Origin: Streptomyces capitiformicae
GTDB lineage: Bacteria; Actinomycetota; Actinomycetes; Streptomycetales; Streptomycetaceae
DNA length: 64,000 nt
Reading direction: 5' to 3'
Assembly: GCF_002214185.1 (NCBI RefSeq)
Contig: NZ_CP022161.1
Coordinates: 1,671,757 to 1,735,756, forward strand
Both the position numbers and the translations under genes were made by a program. Shown here piece by piece: positions 27,577-36,438 of this stretch (position 1 is its first letter; every line of letters starts with the position of its first letter). Below the pieces are notes generated by a model that saw only the letters and a program-made list of their open reading frames with translations, made no database searches and was not told the DNA's origin.

Positions 27577-29376
27577 TCATGACCGGTGCTTCTTCGGCGG
27601 CACCGTGGGCACCGGCATCAGCGGCAGCCGCAGCGCGCCGAAGGCGTCCGCCGGGACCGCCGGATTCAGGGGCTCCACCGGGCGGAGGCGTTCGTACGCC
27701 GTTCCGGGGGCGGGGCGGTGGTCGGGCTCGCCCTTGTTGGGCCAGTACGACATCGCGCGCTCGGCCTGGGCGGTGATCGTCAGGGACGGGTTCACGCCCA
27801 GGTTCGCGGAGACCGCGGCGCCGTCGACGACGGAGATGCCGGGGTGGCCGTAGAGGCGGTGGTACGGGTCGATGACGCCGTCGTCGGCGGTGGCGCCGAT
27901 GGGGCAGCCGCCGAGGAAGTGCGCGGTGAGCGGGGTGCCCATGAGTTCACCGACGTTGCTGCCGGCGAAACCGTTGATCTCGGCGGCGAGTGCCGACGCG
28001 GCCGTCGAAGCGGCCTCGATCTGCTTGGGGTTGGGGGCGCCATGGCCCTGACGTGCCGTCAACAGGCCCTTGCCCGGCCCTTTCTGCTTCAACTGAGTGG
28101 TGAGGGAGTTGTCCAGGGACTGCATCACCAGGCCGATGATGGTCCGCTCCGACCAGCGGCGGTTGGAGAGGGAACGGGCCACCAGCCAGGGGTGTTTGGC
28201 CGCGTGGGCCAGCCAGCCCAGGACGCGTGACGTGCCCGACGCGGTACCGCCCGCGTACGGGACCTGGAGGATCGACAGGCCGCCCATCGCATTCGAGCCC
28301 TTGCCGTAGCGCACCGGTTCGATGTGGGTGTTCTCGTCGGGGTGGATGGAGGAGGTGATCGCCACACCGCGGGTGAAGTCGACCTCGGGCGCGCCATGGG
28401 CCTTGCGGTAGCGGCGGTTGTCGGTCTGGGCGCCGACCAGGGCCTCGGAGTTGGTGCGGGTCAGCATGCCCAGACGGTCCGAGATGTACGGCAGTTGGCC
28501 GTTCGCCTTCATGCGGTGCAGCAGGGTCTGCGTGCCGTAGGTGCCGGCCGCGAGGACGACCCGGCGGGCCTTCAGCACACGGGACTCACCCTTGCGGCGG
28601 TCGTCGGTCGGGAGGGTCGTGACGGCGTAGCCGCCCTGCGAGTCCTCGGTGAGCGCGACGACCGTCGTCATCGGATGGACGACCGCGCCCGCCTTCTCGG
28701 CGAGGTAGAGGTAGTTCTCGTTGAGGGTGTTCTTCGCGCCGTGGCGGCAACCGGTCATGCACTCGCCGCACTCGGTGCAGGCGTTGCGGGCGGGGCCCGC
28801 GCCGCCGAAGTACGGGTCCGCGACCTGATCGCCGGGCGCGGCCTTCGCCTGTCCGTCCGCGTCCTCGCCGTCACCGAAGAAGACGCCGACCGGGGCGAGG
28901 TGGAAGCTGTCACCGACGCCCATACGCTCCGCTGTGGCCTTGAGGTGCACGTCCGACGGGGTCATCGTCGGGTTGAGCCGTACGCCGAGCATGCGGCGGG
29001 CCTGGTCGTAGTACGGCTTCAGCTCCTCCTGCCAGTCGGTGATGTCCTTCCACTGAGGGTCTTCGAAGAAGGGCTTCGGCGGTACGTAGAGGGTGTTGGC
29101 GTAGTTGAGGGAGCCGCCGCCCACACCGGCCCCGGCCAGGACCATGACATTGCCCAGCAGGTGGATGCGCTGGATGCCGTACATGCCGAGGGCCGGGGCC
29201 CAGAGGTAGTTCTTCAGGTCCCAGGAGTTCCTGGGGAGCGACTGCCGGGTGAAGCGGCGGCCCGCTTCCAGGACGCCGACTCGGTAGCCCTTCTCGGTCA
29301 GGCGCAGGGCGGTCACGCTGCCGCCGAAGCCGGAGCCGACGACGATGACGTCGTAGTCGTAAGCGTCCTGGGGCAC
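27577..29376 (-). CDS. GMC-type oxidoreductase (cholesterol oxidase-like) with CxxCxxCxxxC motif
   Basis: The 599-residue protein has an N-terminal FAD-binding GSGFGG (14-19), AGAGVGGGSLNYAN and a C-terminal substrate/FAD segment with a HFLGGCPIG and GVNPSLTITAQAERAM. It resembles the ChoD-type enzymes of actinobacteria. C200-TEC203-GEC206-MTGC210 is a ferredoxin-like cysteine pattern, which suggests an iron-sulphur cluster in this branch. The role as a sterol oxidase is not proven for ChoD-type proteins. The GTG at 29376 has GAGGAG five bases upstream. It lies immediately downstream of an aldehyde dehydrogenase in the same direction and may share its operon. Confidence 0.85.
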   Translation of the reverse strand: MPQDAYDYDVIVVGSGFGGSVTALRLTEKGYRVGVLEAGRRFTRQSLPRNSWDLKNYLWAPALGMYGIQRIHLLGNVMVLAGAGVGGGSLNYANTLYVPPKPFFEDPQWKDITDWQEELKPYYDQARRMLGVRLNPTMTPSDVHLKATAERMGVGDSFHLAPVGVFFGDGEDADGQAKAAPGDQVADPYFGGAGPARNACTECGECMTGCRHGAKNTLNENYLYLAEKAGAVVHPMTTVVALTEDSQGGYAVTTLPTDDRRKGESRVLKARRVVLAAGTYGTQTLLHRMKANGQLPYISDRLGMLTRTNSEALVGAQTDNRRYRKAHGAPEVDFTRGVAITSSIHPDENTHIEPVRYGKGSNAMGGLSILQVPYAGGTASGTSRVLGWLAHAAKHPWLVARSLSNRRWSERTIIGLVMQSLDNSLTTQLKQKGPGKGLLTARQGHGAPNPKQIEAASTAASALAAEINGFAGSNVGELMGTPLTAHFLGGCPIGATADDGVIDPYHRLYGHPGISVVDGAAVSANLGVNPSLTITAQAERAMSYWPNKGEPDHRPAPGTAYERLRPVEPLNPAVPADAFGALRLPLMPVPTVPPKKHRS

Positions 29377-29412
29377 GTGTGCTCCTCGTTGAGTGTCCGT
29401 GCGGGCAAAGCC

Positions 29413-31044
29413 TTACCTGAGACGGAGTGCCTTCATCGCCCTCAGGCTGCGGCTCATGACCTGCGCGTACTTCTCGTCGTCCATCCCGAGCGACGGGGCC
29501 ATCGGCAACAGCCGTTGCTGGGCGACCGTCTGGGCCTCCGTGTACTTGAGGATGCCCTCCGAGCCGTGGCGGCGGCCCAGGCCGGAGTCCTTCATTCCGC
29601 CCATGGGGGACTGGACGCTGCCGTAGGCGGAGGCGTAGCCCTCGTTGACGTTGACGGTGCCGGCGCGCAGGCGGGCGGCGACGGCGCGGCCCCGGCGGCC
29701 GTCCTTGGTCCAGACGGAGGCGTTGAGACCGTACGCGGTGGAGTTGGCCTCCTCGACCGCGGCGTCCTCGTCCTTGAAACGGTAGATGGAGACGACCGGG
29801 CCGAAGGTCTCCTCCGTGCAGACGGACATGGGTTCCGAGACGCCGTCGAGGATCGTGGGCTCGTAGAAGTAGGGGCCGATGTCCGGGCGGGCCACTCCGC
29901 CGGCCACCACCTTCGCGCCCTTCGCCACGGCCTCGTCGACGTGCCTCGTGACGGTCTCCAGCTGACGGTCGCCGACGAGGGAGCCCATCTCGGCGCCGTA
30001 CGCGAGGGACTTGCCGAGGCGCATGGCCTTGGTGCGGGCGGCGAAGCGCTCCAGGAAGGCGTCGGCGATGGACTCGTGGACGTACAACCGCTCGATCGAG
30101 ATGCAGAGTTGACCTGCGGAGGAGAAGCAGGCGCGGACTGCTCCCGCGGCCGCCTTCTCTATGTCGGCGTCCTCCAGGACCAGCATGGCGTTCTTGCCGC
30201 CGAGTTCGAGGGAGACGCCGACGAGACGGGCGGCGGCGCCCTGGGCGACCTCGCGGCCGGTGCGGGTGGAGCCGGTGAAGGAGACGTAGTCGGCGTGCTT
30301 GACGACCTCGGGGCCGACGACGGGGCCCTCGCCGATGACGACCTGGAAGACCTCGGCGGGCAGACCGGCCTCGATGAGGAGGTCACGGGCCCAGAGCGCG
30401 GTGAGGCACGTCTCCGTGTCGGGCTTCATCACCACCGCGTTGCCCGCGACGAAGGCGGGGATGGCGTCGCCGACGGAGAGTTCGAGGGGGTAGTTCCAGG
30501 GGGCGATCTGGCCGACCACACCGCGCGGGTGGCGGAGTTCCGTGACCTTCGTGAGGGTCGGCATCGCGCCCGCGTGCCGCTTCGGCTTCAGATAGAAGGG
30601 GGCCTTGCGGCCGTAGTGGCGGGTGGCGACCGCGACGGCCTGGACCTCCTCATGCGCGTGCAGACGGGCTTTGCCGGTCTCCAGCTGGATCAGGTCGAGG
30701 ACCTCGGCCTGGCGTTCGAGCACCAGGTCGTGGAAGCGGAGGAGTACGGCGGCGCGTTCACGCACGGGCACCTGGGCCCAGACGGCCTGGGCGGCGCGGG
30801 CCCGCTCGTAGGCCTTCACCACGTCCTCGGGAGTGGACTCGGGCAGGTCGGCGAGCTTCTCGCCGGTGAACGGCGTGTGGTTGGCGGTCCGGCCGGATCC
30901 GACCACGCCTTTGGTGAGCTGGGCGACCAGTTCGGGGGTGACCACGTCGGCGGCCGTACGGGCGCCGGCGGGGGCGGGCGCGAGGGGGTTGGTGCCGGTC
31001 GTCCGTACCGTGCCGGTCTTTTCGGGGGCCTGCGAGTCCGTCAT
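29413..31044 (-). CDS. Succinic semialdehyde dehydrogenase-type aldehyde dehydrogenase
   Basis: The 543-residue protein has the ALDH signature residues: E280 in LELGGKN, C314 in SSAGQLCISIER, the N in APWNYPLE and the TFGPVVS near the C-terminus. The sequence QLCISIERLYVH resembles the GabD2 (NADP-type) branch that oxidises succinic semialdehyde to succinate. An extra N-terminal tail of about 40 residues (PLAPAPAGART) precedes the domain. The ATG at 31044 has no strong ribosome-binding site. The GMC gene follows closely (36 bases), implying a two-gene operon. Confidence 0.85.
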   Translation of the reverse strand: MTDSQAPEKTGTVRTTGTNPLAPAPAGARTAADVVTPELVAQLTKGVVGSGRTANHTPFTGEKLADLPESTPEDVVKAYERARAAQAVWAQVPVRERAAVLLRFHDLVLERQAEVLDLIQLETGKARLHAHEEVQAVAVATRHYGRKAPFYLKPKRHAGAMPTLTKVTELRHPRGVVGQIAPWNYPLELSVGDAIPAFVAGNAVVMKPDTETCLTALWARDLLIEAGLPAEVFQVVIGEGPVVGPEVVKHADYVSFTGSTRTGREVAQGAAARLVGVSLELGGKNAMLVLEDADIEKAAAGAVRACFSSAGQLCISIERLYVHESIADAFLERFAARTKAMRLGKSLAYGAEMGSLVGDRQLETVTRHVDEAVAKGAKVVAGGVARPDIGPYFYEPTILDGVSEPMSVCTEETFGPVVSIYRFKDEDAAVEEANSTAYGLNASVWTKDGRRGRAVAARLRAGTVNVNEGYASAYGSVQSPMGGMKDSGLGRRHGSEGILKYTEAQTVAQQRLLPMAPSLGMDDEKYAQVMSRSLRAMKALRLR

Positions 31045-31180
31045 GACGCGCAGGGTATTCCGGAGCGGACGACTTTGGATACCCGGCGGTAACAGGCTTT
31101 CACCGGGCGCGCACACCACGCCAGTGATCAGTGGCATGAATACGCTGATCAGCTCGTTGTGCAGGTGATCGCGGGATTGG

Positions 31181-32956
31181 TCACATCCCGAGGATCTTCA
31201 GTCGCTCCCGGGCGCCCTTGAACACCGCCGTGCCCTTCTTCTCGTCCGCCGTCCCCTTCGGCATGTCCACGCGCAGCTCGTACATCCGGCTGTCGTCGGT
31301 GCGGATGATCAGCTCCATGACCCGGGTGGGCGTGCCGTCCAGGTAGTGGGTGGTGTCGGCGAGGACGGCCTCCTGCTCCTGGAAGCTGGTGCGTGTGTAC
31401 TGGGCGCCGACCTTCCCGTCGCCCTCCACGATGTCGGTGGAGTCCTTGGCCTGGGCCATGGGGGTCGCCGGCGCCTTGTCCCACTGGGTGAGCCGCACCT
31501 GGATGACGTCCTCGCCGTCGTAGGTGACCGTGCGGGGCTGGTCGTTCTTCCCGCCCTGCGCGCGGAGCCGTTCGTAGGGGCGCGGGAGGGAGAGGACGGC
31601 GTTCATGGCCTTCTCGTTGTGGGCCACCCAGTCGGCAGCGGTCGTCCCACTGGCGCTGGAGCTGGGTTCGCTCCGGGCAGGAAATGACCCGATCTCGGGC
31701 TCGGCGACCGCGTAGACACCGCCCCCGCCGAGGTACGTCCCGACCCAGACTCCCCCGCCGGCCAGCAGGGCTCCGGCGACGGCCGCGACGACGAGAAGCC
31801 GCCGGGAACCACGCCGGCCCGGCTTCCACCCGGGGCCGGGGCGCACGACGGCAGTCCCGCGCGCGGCCTCCGGCTCACCGCTCTCTGCGCCACCCGATCC
31901 CGCGGCCGCCCGGGAGAGCTCGCCCCCGAGCCGTACCGTCCCCACGTCCTCGCCCAGTTGCTGGAGATCGGACGGGCTCTGAATCTCCGGGACCCGGTCC
32001 TCCGCCACGTCCGCCAGGATCCTGGCGGCCTCTTCGGCGTCGGGGCGCGCCGCCGGTTCCTTGGTCAACAGCCGTACGACGAGAGGGCCGAGAGGGCCCG
32101 CGCGCTCGGGCGTCGGGGGCTCGGTGGAGAGGATCGCGGCAAGGGTGGACTCCAGCGTCGTACGGCGGAAGGGGGACCAGCCCTCGACGGCGGCGTACAG
32201 GAGGACGCCGAGCGACCACAGGTCGGAGGGCGGACCGGCGGCGCCGGGCCCGGACATGCGCTCGGGGGCGACGAACTCGAGCGATCCGATGAACTCGCCC
32301 GTCACGGTGAGCGATTCCTCGCCCTGGACATGGGCGATGCCGAAGTCGGTGAGGACGACCTGGCCGTGCGGTCCGAGCAGGACGTTGGCGGGTTTGACGT
32401 CGCGGTGCACGATGCCGACGGAGTGCGCGGCGCGCAGGGCGCCGACGACGGCGAGACCGATACGGGCGGACTCGGCGGGAGGAAGGGCACCGCGCTTGAG
32501 CACCTCGTGGAGGGATTCGCCGCGGACGAGTTCCATGACGATCCACGGATATCCGTCCTCGACCACGACATCGTGGATGGTGACGGCCGAAGGGTGATCG
32601 ACACGGGCGGCGGCGCGGGCCTCGCGGTGGAGCCGGTTGGCGGCCCGCTGGCGCATCTCGCCCTCGGGGCCGTCCGGGTCGTCGGCGTCACCGGGCAACT
32701 TCGGCTGCTTGACGGCGACTTCCCGGTCCACGAGTTCGTCGACGGCTCGCCAGACGGTGCCCATACCGCCGGAGCCGATGCGTTCGGCGAGTCGGTAACG
32801 GCCGCCGATCAGCCGACCGCCACGTGGGACTCCGCTCTCCGGGCGTCGTCCGTTCTCCGGGCTTCCGCTCTCCCGAACTCCGCTCTCCCGTACCGCTTCC
32901 TCCGGGCGGTCGTCGTCCAGGAGTCCACCGTACGGATGTTCACCGTCGTCCTTCAT
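31181..32956 (-). CDS. Transmembrane Ser/Thr protein kinase (kinase 1)
   Basis: The 591-residue protein has a kinase domain at about 52-310, with P-loop GSGGMGTVW, catalytic Lys in AVKQP, H-R-D186 (HRDVKPANVLL), DFG in LTDFGIAH and APE in FVAPERM. A single membrane helix (about 385-410) leads to a 180-residue outer domain with no PASTA repeats. That outer domain ends in a YELRVDMPKG segment that resembles the ends of the other kinases in this cluster. All catalytic residues are present. It is separated from the others by a DAG-kinase-like gene. Confidence 0.92.
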   Translation of the reverse strand: MKDDGEHPYGGLLDDDRPEEAVRESGVRESGSPENGRRPESGVPRGGRLIGGRYRLAERIGSGGMGTVWRAVDELVDREVAVKQPKLPGDADDPDGPEGEMRQRAANRLHREARAAARVDHPSAVTIHDVVVEDGYPWIVMELVRGESLHEVLKRGALPPAESARIGLAVVGALRAAHSVGIVHRDVKPANVLLGPHGQVVLTDFGIAHVQGEESLTVTGEFIGSLEFVAPERMSGPGAAGPPSDLWSLGVLLYAAVEGWSPFRRTTLESTLAAILSTEPPTPERAGPLGPLVVRLLTKEPAARPDAEEAARILADVAEDRVPEIQSPSDLQQLGEDVGTVRLGGELSRAAAGSGGAESGEPEAARGTAVVRPGPGWKPGRRGSRRLLVVAAVAGALLAGGGVWVGTYLGGGGVYAVAEPEIGSFPARSEPSSSASGTTAADWVAHNEKAMNAVLSLPRPYERLRAQGGKNDQPRTVTYDGEDVIQVRLTQWDKAPATPMAQAKDSTDIVEGDGKVGAQYTRTSFQEQEAVLADTTHYLDGTPTRVMELIIRTDDSRMYELRVDMPKGTADEKKGTAVFKGARERLKILGM

Positions 32957-33037
32957 GCCACATCAGTACCGTGCGGGGGCGGAAGTTGTCGACGTATCGC
33001 CAGGACGCGACAGGGCCTCGACGAGTTCTGACAAGTG

Positions 33038-34429
33038 CTAGCGCCACCGGTTCCACAGGTCCTGCAGCCACCCGTACCGTTCGCGGTGCTTGGGCAGGGC
33101 CGTACGGCCGACCGCGGCGGCGAGCTTGCGCAACCGGCGCCAGTCGAGGGGCGGTTTGGGCTCGGGGACGCCGGGGCGGTCGCGTGGCACCCGCACGCGC
33201 AGCGCCTTCTGCGAGACCCGGCAGTGGACGGGGGTGGGCAGGACGAGGGCCTCGCCGTCGATCCCGACCTCGATCTCCGGCCGGTCGGCCTCGACGACGA
33301 TCTCGTCGGCGATCAGGAGGCTGAGCCCGGGGGCGTTCGGGCCGAGGACCAGTCCGGCGGCCTCGGCGGCGCTGTCGACCCGGATGCCGACCACCCCGAG
33401 CACCCCGGCGTCCAGGCGCTCCCGGCGGCCGAGGCCGACGAGATCGTCGCTGCGGTAGACGTTGTTGCTGACGAGCACGGCCTGGGGCGCGTCGATGACG
33501 GCGTCCCCGATTCGCGCGGTGAGCCTCGGGCCCCGCTGGTGCGTGAGCAGTTCGGGCAGCAGCTCCAGGGTGGTGCGGACCTTGTCGTCGCGGTACGCGG
33601 GGCTCTGTACGACGGCGGCGTACGCGCCGAAGGAGGCGTTGTTGACGAAGGGGTGGCCGCTCGCATACCCGAGGTCCACGTGGAGCTCGACACCCTTGTC
33701 GGTGAGGGCGTCGAGGCAGGCGGCCGGGTTGTCGCGGTCCAGCCCGAGGTCCATGGCGAAGTGGTTGCGGGTGCCGGCGGAGATGACGAGTAGGGGGACG
33801 TCGTACGCCGCCGCGATGGCGGCCACCTGGGCCTGGGTGCCGTCGCCGCCCGCCACCCCGAGCAGGTCGGCGCCGGCGCGGACGGCGTCCCGGGCCAGCA
33901 CGGCGACGTCCTCGGGGTGGGAGGGGTCGAGCAGATGGACGGTGGCGCCGAGCCGCTCGGCCTTCTCCTTCAGCCGGAACCGGTCGACCTTTCCGCCGCC
34001 GGACTTCGGGTTCATGATGAGGAACGGCCGGGTGGGCGCGGGCGTGGGGTGCTCCGGTACGTCGACCTGGTGGGACTTGGTGCTGCTGAGGGTGAACTTG
34101 CCCAACCAGACGGCGGCGCCCCACAGCGCCGCGGACACGACCACGACCCACAACAGGTTGACGGTGGCGAACCACCAGATGACGGCGACCGGCGCGGCCA
34201 CGGCCAGCGCGCCCGCCGCGATCCGGGCGGCGCCCCGGTGGGTCAGCACCCACCAGAGGGAGGCCGCCGTGACGCCGACGCCCACGAGGACTCCCGCGAC
34301 GAGGAAGAGACTCGCCTCGCGCGCGTAACCGAGCGGCAGCAGTACGGCGGACACCGCACAGGCCAGTGCGACCCGGGCCGCCCAGCGTTGTCTGGCGTGA
34401 GCCCGTACGTCGAAATGTTCGATGCCCAC
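33038..34429 (-). CDS. Diacylglycerol/sphingosine kinase-like protein (YegS family)
   Basis: The 463-residue protein has a membrane-spanning N-terminus (helices at about 20-55, 65-85 and 90-110), then a lipid kinase catalytic domain with NPKSGGGK and the nucleotide-binding G-G-D196-G-T. The last part, beginning SQKALRVRVPRD, matches the C-terminal beta domain of the family. Such enzymes phosphorylate lipids such as diacylglycerol. It sits between kinase 1 and kinase 2 with the same direction. The GTG at 34429 has AAGGG seven bases upstream. Its substrate is unknown. Confidence 0.85.
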   Translation of the reverse strand: MGIEHFDVRAHARQRWAARVALACAVSAVLLPLGYAREASLFLVAGVLVGVGVTAASLWWVLTHRGAARIAAGALAVAAPVAVIWWFATVNLLWVVVVSAALWGAAVWLGKFTLSSTKSHQVDVPEHPTPAPTRPFLIMNPKSGGGKVDRFRLKEKAERLGATVHLLDPSHPEDVAVLARDAVRAGADLLGVAGGDGTQAQVAAIAAAYDVPLLVISAGTRNHFAMDLGLDRDNPAACLDALTDKGVELHVDLGYASGHPFVNNASFGAYAAVVQSPAYRDDKVRTTLELLPELLTHQRGPRLTARIGDAVIDAPQAVLVSNNVYRSDDLVGLGRRERLDAGVLGVVGIRVDSAAEAAGLVLGPNAPGLSLLIADEIVVEADRPEIEVGIDGEALVLPTPVHCRVSQKALRVRVPRDRPGVPEPKPPLDWRRLRKLAAAVGRTALPKHRERYGWLQDLWNRWR

Positions 34430-34550
34430 GCGCGCTGGCCCTTCTCACTCCCGCCGATCATGCACTTGACACGGCATGTTAGGGCCAGAGGGCGCGAGAA
34501 AGCGATGGGCGCCGGGCGTGTGCCCAGCACGACATCCCGGCGGACATCTT

Positions 34551-36257
34551 CTACAAGTTGTCGATCTCCAGGGTCGCGAGCGCCGTACCGGCGATCTCGC
34601 GGCCCTGTTCGGTGAAGTGGCCCTTGCCCGGGTAGTCGACCCACAGCCGGTACATGTCGCCGTTGCTCGCCCGGTAGTAGAGGACCCGGGCCTCCCGCAC
34701 CCGCGGGTTCTGACTGTCCGTCGTCGTGTAGACGATGGTGTTCTCGGCGGCCTTGCGGTCCTGGAACGTGGTCTCGTGCGGCTCGCCCTTGGGCGCGGGC
34801 TCGTCGGCGATGTCCCAGCTGTACTCGCCGTCCTTGAGCAGCCCCCAGTCCACGTACGCCTTGTCCAGCGCGGCGCCCGGGATCTCGTTCTCCTTGTCGT
34901 TCTTCTTGTCGTTCTTCTTGACGTCGCGGTCGACGGTGATCCATATCAGGCCGCTCGGGTCGACGAACCGCGCGGCGGGGCCGTCCATCTCGTCCGGCTC
35001 GAACTTGTACTTCACGAACCCGTCGGGCACGCCGACGCTCGCAGCGACCTTCGGACCGAGGTTCCGCTGCTTCCATCCCTCGGGCAGCGGACCCGCGAAC
35101 GGCTTCGCGATCACCAGGTACGCCGTCACCGCCGCCGCGACGACCGCCGCGCCCAGGCCGACGAGCGCCTTGGGGCCGAGGTGTACGCCCTTGCCGGCAG
35201 CCGACGCGACAGCCTGCCCGGCGGCGGCCTGGTGGACCACCTGGGTGGGCGCCGGAGCCGGCGGGTTCGCGGCCGCCTGAAGCAGCTCACGGACCCGGGC
35301 GGCGGTCGGGCGACGCGCGGGGTCCTTCTCCAGGAGGCCGTTGATGACCTCGGCCAGCGGGCCGCGTGCCGAAGCGGGCGGCGCGGGCGTGGCGTTGAGC
35401 ACCGACTGCAGGGTCGCGGGGGTGTTGCTGCGGCGGAAGGGCGAGACCCCCTCCGTGGCCGCGTAGAGGACGACACCGAGCGACCAGAGGTCCGACGCGG
35501 GGCCGGGACGCTGGCCCAGCACCCGCTCGGGGGCGATGTACTCGGGCGATCCGACGAAGCCACCGGTGTCCGTCAGGTTGGTCTCGCCCTCGATCTGGGC
35601 GATGCCGAAGTCGGTGAGGACGACGCGGTCGTGGCGGCCGAGGAGGACGTTGTCGGGCTTGACGTCACGGTGCAGGATGCCCGCCGCGTGCGCGGCCTCC
35701 AGCGCGCCGAACACCTCAAGGCCGATTCTCGCCGCGTCACGCACCCCGAGGGTGCCCTCCTGGAGCGCGTCGCCCAGCGAACGCCCCTGCACCAGCTCCA
35801 TCACGATCCACGGCTGGCCGTCCACGACCGCCACATCGTGCACGTTCACGACCGCCGGGTGATCGAGCCTGGCCGCCGCGCGTGCCTCACGGCGCATCCG
35901 CTCGAAGGCGTTGGCCCGTTCACGCTCGGGAAGATGGTCCGGTACGCGGGGCTCCTTGACGGCGACCTCACGGTCCACCGTCTCGTCCTTCGCCCGCCAC
36001 ACGGTGCCCATGCCGCCGTGGCCGAGCTTGGCAAGCAACCGGTAACGGCCCGCTATCAGGCGGCCGGTGCCGGGGTCGGGCGAGGCCTGCGGGGGCGTGG
36101 GTGCCGGTTGCTGGACCACCTGGGTGGGCTGCGCGTACGGGTTGCCCGGGTACTGCACACCCGGCTGCGGCGGTTGCAGTCCGAAACTCGTCGGTTCGTC
36201 GGCTCCGTAGCCGGGTCCATAGCCGGATCCGTAAGGGGCTCCCCCGTTGCTGCTCAT
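34551..36257 (-). CDS. Transmembrane Ser/Thr protein kinase (kinase 2)
   Basis: The 568-residue protein has a Pro/Gln/Tyr-rich N-terminal tail (about 1-65), a kinase domain (about 70-330, GHGGMGTVW, AVKEP, H-R-D198, TDFGIAQ and YIAPERV), one membrane helix (about 362-385) and a 180-residue outer domain ending TALATLEIDNL. Catalytic residues are intact. The outer domain shares a predicted fold with the other kinases here and holds a Lys/Asp/Asn-rich insert (KKNDKKNDKEN). It belongs to the kinase cluster discussed in the literature for S. coelicolor spore-wall control, a link made from context. Confidence 0.92.
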   Translation of the reverse strand: MSSNGGAPYGSGYGPGYGADEPTSFGLQPPQPGVQYPGNPYAQPTQVVQQPAPTPPQASPDPGTGRLIAGRYRLLAKLGHGGMGTVWRAKDETVDREVAVKEPRVPDHLPERERANAFERMRREARAAARLDHPAVVNVHDVAVVDGQPWIVMELVQGRSLGDALQEGTLGVRDAARIGLEVFGALEAAHAAGILHRDVKPDNVLLGRHDRVVLTDFGIAQIEGETNLTDTGGFVGSPEYIAPERVLGQRPGPASDLWSLGVVLYAATEGVSPFRRSNTPATLQSVLNATPAPPASARGPLAEVINGLLEKDPARRPTAARVRELLQAAANPPAPAPTQVVHQAAAGQAVASAAGKGVHLGPKALVGLGAAVVAAAVTAYLVIAKPFAGPLPEGWKQRNLGPKVAASVGVPDGFVKYKFEPDEMDGPAARFVDPSGLIWITVDRDVKKNDKKNDKENEIPGAALDKAYVDWGLLKDGEYSWDIADEPAPKGEPHETTFQDRKAAENTIVYTTTDSQNPRVREARVLYYRASNGDMYRLWVDYPGKGHFTEQGREIAGTALATLEIDNL

Positions 36258-36371
36258 ACGTTTATCTGTATCGCGGCAAGCCCTTGAGCTTCCACCCCGG
36301 TCGCTTTCCGGTCACAGACCCGTGACGCGGAACACCGCTTATCTCCCGTTTGGTACGTCTTTCAGCGGTGT

Positions 36372-36438
36372 CCTTCAGCTACGTCTCCCTCAGTTACGTC
36401 CCTCAGTTACGTCCCTCAGTTACGTCCCTCAGTTACGT
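36372..36438. repeat. 13-bp tandem repeat at the kinase 3 stop codon
   Basis: Four exact copies of CCCTCAGTTACGT run at 36387-36399, 36400-36412, 36413-36425 and 36426-36438, with a degenerate fifth (CCTTCAGCTACGT) at 36372-36384. The stop codon and the last residues of kinase 3 lie in the first unit read on the minus strand. Confidence 0.9.

Noticed and set aside
28324..31092. A 922-codon frame opposite the GMC and aldehyde dehydrogenase genes.
   Set aside because: It is a high-GC antisense shadow; the minus strand has clear enzymes with catalytic residues.
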